A stretch of DNA of 64,000 nt from Buchnera aphidicola (Sarucallis kahawaluokalani) (lineage in GTDB: Bacteria > Pseudomonadota > Gammaproteobacteria > Enterobacterales > Enterobacteriaceae). A program made the position numbers and the translations under genes. Below are positions 61,610-64,000 of this stretch, one piece after another. A model generated the notes under the pieces. That model was not told the DNA's origin. It did not search any database and saw nothing but the letters and a program-made list of their open reading frames with translations. The stretch covers positions 364,357-428,356 of the forward strand of contig NZ_CP032999.1 of NCBI RefSeq assembly GCF_005080725.1. The letters run 5' to 3'. Position 1 is the stretch's first letter. Each line of letters starts with the position of its first letter.

Positions 61610-61990
61610 ATGACATACAGTAAAAAAGTTATTGATCATTATGAAAATCCTCGAAATGTAGGATCATTTAAAAATACTAAATCAAAAAAAATTGGTAGTG
61701 GATTAGTTGGTGCTCCAGCTTGTGGAGATGTTATGAAATTACAAATAAAAGTTAATGATGAAGGTATTATTGAAGACGCGTGTTTTAAAACATATGGTTG
61801 TGGTTCTGCTATTGCATCTAGTTCTTTAATTACTGAATGGATTAAGGGTAAATCAATAGATGAAGCAGAAAAAATTACAAATACTACTATAGCTAATGAA
61901 TTAGATTTACCTCCAGTAAAAATTCATTGCTCTATTCTTGCAGAAGATGCAATCAAAGCAGCAATTCAAGATTATAAAAAAAAAAAATAA
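61610..61990 (+). CDS. iscU: Fe-S cluster scaffold IscU
   Basis: IscU is the scaffold on which clusters are built. It has 126 residues (E. coli 128). Ligands Cys38, Cys64 and Cys107 and the HscA-binding LPPVK motif (100-104) are retained. Cys58 (EDACFK) replaces an arginine found in E. coli. Its C-terminus ends in a run of lysines encoded by 12 A. The next gene is fdx, without hscB and hscA between them. Confidence 0.97.
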   Translation: MTYSKKVIDHYENPRNVGSFKNTKSKKIGSGLVGAPACGDVMKLQIKVNDEGIIEDACFKTYGCGSAIASSSLITEWIKGKSIDEAEKITNTTIANELDLPPVKIHCSILAEDAIKAAIQDYKKKK

Positions 61991-61997
61991 GTAATTC

Positions 61998-62043
61998 ATT
62001 CCTGATATATTTCAATAAAATAAAATTCAAATATTTCAGGAAT
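61998..62043. repeat. Inverted repeat in the iscU-fdx gap
   Basis: ATTCCTGATATATTT and AAATATTTCAGGAAT are 15-bp arms with one mismatch and a 16-base loop. It lies just after the iscU stop, where other Buchnera (recalled) and E. coli have hscB and hscA. It may be a transcript-stabilising hairpin or a deletion scar. No U-tract follows on the plus strand. Confidence 0.5.
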
Positions 62044-62103
62044 AAAATATTAAAAAAATAAAAATAATTTTATATATAAAATATAAAAACACAGGATAGT
62101 AAT

Positions 62104-62424
62104 ATGTCAAAAATAATTTTTCTACCAAATAAAAATTTAATACCAAAAAAAAAAAGTTTTATTATGACTATCGGAAAAACAATTTTAGATATTGCTTTAA
62201 AAAATAACATCCATATGCAACATGCATGTGAAAAATCATGCGCTTGTAGTACTTGCCATTGTATTATCCGTAAAGGATATGACGCATTATCAGAAATTAC
62301 AGAAAAAGAAGATGATGTATTAGATAAAGCATATGGTGTAGAATATTATAGTCGTTTAGCATGCCAGGCAAAAATCATTAATTTAAATACAGATATAGAA
62401 GTTGAAATACCTGATGTAAAATAA
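62104..62424 (+). CDS. fdx: [2Fe-2S] ferredoxin of the isc system
   Basis: Fdx donates electrons during cluster assembly on IscU. It has 106 residues (E. coli 111). The four cluster ligands are Cys42, Cys48 and Cys51 (ACEKSCACSTC) and Cys87 (RLACQA). The reductase that could reload it, fpr, is in this window. It lies 113 bp after iscU and converges on der. Confidence 0.96.
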   Translation: MSKIIFLPNKNLIPKKKSFIMTIGKTILDIALKNNIHMQHACEKSCACSTCHCIIRKGYDALSEITEKEDDVLDKAYGVEYYSRLACQAKIINLNTDIEVEIPDVK

Positions 62425-62460
62425 ATATATATTAAAAATACTAACTATATTCAGTATATA

Positions 62461-63804
62461 TTATATATACGGATTATGTTTATTTTTAAAGATAATTTTA
62501 ATCTTTTGACCTGAAATATTCAAATGATTTTGAAAAAAACATTCTAAATAACGTTTATAATCCTTAGAAATATATAATAATCGACTACCATGTATTACAA
62601 TCGTTAATGGATTATACCCTCCGGGATGTGCATATTGCAATTTAATTTGCTTACCTTTCACCATTTTCGGAGGATATTTTTGTAACGCTTGATACATAAT
62701 TTCTGTAAGCTGCCTAGATCGCAACGCGTTATTACATTTATTATATAATTGAGATATTAAAAAAAATATTTTTCGAATGCCTTGATTATATAAAGCTGAA
62801 ATAAAATGAATATCAAAGAAATTTATAAATTTATATTTGTATAATAAATCCTTTTTCAGTTTTTTTCTTTTTAATATAGATAATTTTTCTGATTTATTCA
62901 TTAAAATTAATATTTTTTTTCCAGATTGAATAATAATATTTAAAATCCACATATCATTTTTAGTAAATCCATCATAACTATCCAAAATTATAATACAAAT
63001 ATCAACATTTACAATAGATTGAAATGTTTTTAATATAGGTAAAGATTGTATAGAATGATAATTTTTTTTTTTTATACCTGCAGTATCTACGATAGTATAT
63101 TTTATTTGATCTAATACAATAGAATCTATAACACTATCTCGAGTCGTACCTGGTTCATCATAAACTACAGACCTATTTTTCTGCAATAATTTATTAAATA
63201 ATGTAGACTTCCCTACATTAGGTCTGCCAATAATAGCAACAGAAATATCTTTTATTACCTTATCTGTGATATCATTAGTATTACTTTTTTGTATCAATAC
63301 AAACTTCATATACCAACGTTTAATATATTTTTTTAACTGTGGGATACCATATGCTGTTAACGAAGAAATTAAAAAAATATTTTTAATTCCCAAAGAATAA
63401 TATTCATGATATTGATATTGATTTTTACTCACTTGATCAATTTTATTTAATATCAAAAATATTCTTTTTGAAAACTTTCGCAACATTTGTATTAAAATTT
63501 TCCCTTCTTCAAACACACCTTTTTTTACATCTAAAACTAAGAAAATTAAATCAGCTTCTTGAATTGCAAAAAATGTTTGCTCTAAAATACGATTATATAG
63601 TATACTGATATTTTTACATACATCAATACCAGCAGTGTCAAAAATTGTAATATTAAATTCCTGAAAACTAATTATACCACATTTCCGATTTCTAGTAAAA
63701 TGCATAGCATCATTTACAATAGCAATATTTTTTCCAACTAATTGATTAAATAATGTAGATTTACCAACATTTGTAGAACCAACTAAAACTATATTATATA
63801 CCAT
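62461..63804 (-). CDS. der: Ribosome-assembly GTPase Der (EngA)
   Basis: Der has two tandem GTPase domains and helps assemble the 50S subunit. It has 447 residues against 490 in E. coli. The acidic linker between the domains and the basic C-terminal tail are missing. The first G1 is GSTNVGKST and its G4 is NKID. The second G1 is GRPNVGKST, but its G4 reads NKSE instead of NKWD, an unusual change at the guanine-specificity residue. The C-terminal KH-like domain (HPGGYNPLTIVIHG) is present. It converges on fdx. Confidence 0.94.
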   Translation of the reverse strand: MVYNIVLVGSTNVGKSTLFNQLVGKNIAIVNDAMHFTRNRKCGIISFQEFNITIFDTAGIDVCKNISILYNRILEQTFFAIQEADLIFLVLDVKKGVFEEGKILIQMLRKFSKRIFLILNKIDQVSKNQYQYHEYYSLGIKNIFLISSLTAYGIPQLKKYIKRWYMKFVLIQKSNTNDITDKVIKDISVAIIGRPNVGKSTLFNKLLQKNRSVVYDEPGTTRDSVIDSIVLDQIKYTIVDTAGIKKKNYHSIQSLPILKTFQSIVNVDICIIILDSYDGFTKNDMWILNIIIQSGKKILILMNKSEKLSILKRKKLKKDLLYKYKFINFFDIHFISALYNQGIRKIFFLISQLYNKCNNALRSRQLTEIMYQALQKYPPKMVKGKQIKLQYAHPGGYNPLTIVIHGSRLLYISKDYKRYLECFFQNHLNISGQKIKIIFKNKHNPYI

Positions 63805-64000
63805 AAAAAAACATACCTTGAAAATAAAAAAATTATCTATTGAAAATTAATGTAATATATATATAATAATAGATATATTAAATGAAAGATATTTTTTCAT
63901 TTTAAAATATTAAAAACTACTGCAGTTAGATGATATAATTTAATTTCATACAAGAACTAAAGTTGAATGATACATAACTTTCATGCAAGTATTGACGTTG

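Noticed and set aside
63805..64000. Possible end of a further gene at the window edge
   Set aside because: A minus-strand frame of 24 codons is open from the edge to a TAA at 63926-63928, and an ATG occurs on the plus strand near 63983. Neither is long enough to support a call. I see nothing else in this stretch.

Overview
The window is an A+T-rich, densely packed stretch of a strongly reduced gammaproteobacterial genome. Gene content, gene order and protein similarity (recalled, not searched) point to Buchnera aphidicola, the primary endosymbiont of aphids. Almost every gene has an Escherichia coli orthologue of near-identical length, and blocks keep E. coli order with the intervening genes deleted. 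There are no insertion sequences, phage genes or CRISPR arrays. trpE and trpG lie on the chromosome rather than on a plasmid, which suggests a lineage outside the well-studied Aphidinae symbionts. That lineage call is inference.

Layout: 1-11.5 kb, minus strand, holds the start of the alpha operon (rpsK, rpsM), the complete spc operon (rplN to rpmJ) and the complete S10 operon (rpsJ to rpsQ). An intrinsic-type hairpin lies exactly at the S10/spc junction. 11.7-17.2 kb is the str operon with its tRNA-thiolation neighbours (tusDCB, rpsL, rpsG, fusA, tuf). 17.4-22.0 kb holds tsgA facing an aroK-aroB-rpe-trpS operon. 22.2-25.0 kb holds tRNA-Ser, deoB-deoD and nfuA. 25.3-33.2 kb holds divergent ssb/dnaB, then yqgE, ruvX, hemW, trmB, mutY, yggX and sbcB. 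33.3-36.0 kb holds two divergent tRNAs (Asn and Ile2), pyrE, dut and rpsF-rpsR-rplI. 36.2-42.6 kb holds purA, trpEG, miaA and pgi. 42.8-50.3 kb holds a small heat-shock gene, orn, tRNA-Gly, rpmE, hslVU, fpr, epmA, an unrecognised 370-residue ORF and rsmJ. 50.4-55.3 kb holds a YnfM-like transporter, dapF, cyaY, a tRNA Arg-His-Pro cluster, rho and trxA. A 1.26 kb gene-free gap follows. 56.6-63.8 kb holds ilvC, ilvD, tRNA-Trp, iscS-iscU-fdx and der.

Functionally the window combines core translation with nutrient provision to the host (trpEG, aroBK, ilvCD, dapF) and Fe-S cluster metabolism (iscS, iscU, fdx, nfuA, cyaY, fpr). Fe-S clients are present too (mutY, hemW, ilvD). Regulation is sparse. 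The supportable signals are tRNA promoters, one heat-shock promoter, a few hairpins, and a C-rich leader before rho.

The most noteworthy points are: trpEG occupying the place of hfq-hflX-hflK-hflC; absence of hscBA between iscU and fdx, with a hairpin in the gap although IscU keeps its HscA-recognition motif; two divergent tRNA promoters sharing one -35 element; the orn start codon buried in a perfect 16-bp inverted repeat; very long A tracts inside rpsH and other genes; and the unrecognised 370-residue ORF. I did not find a clearly new multi-gene system.
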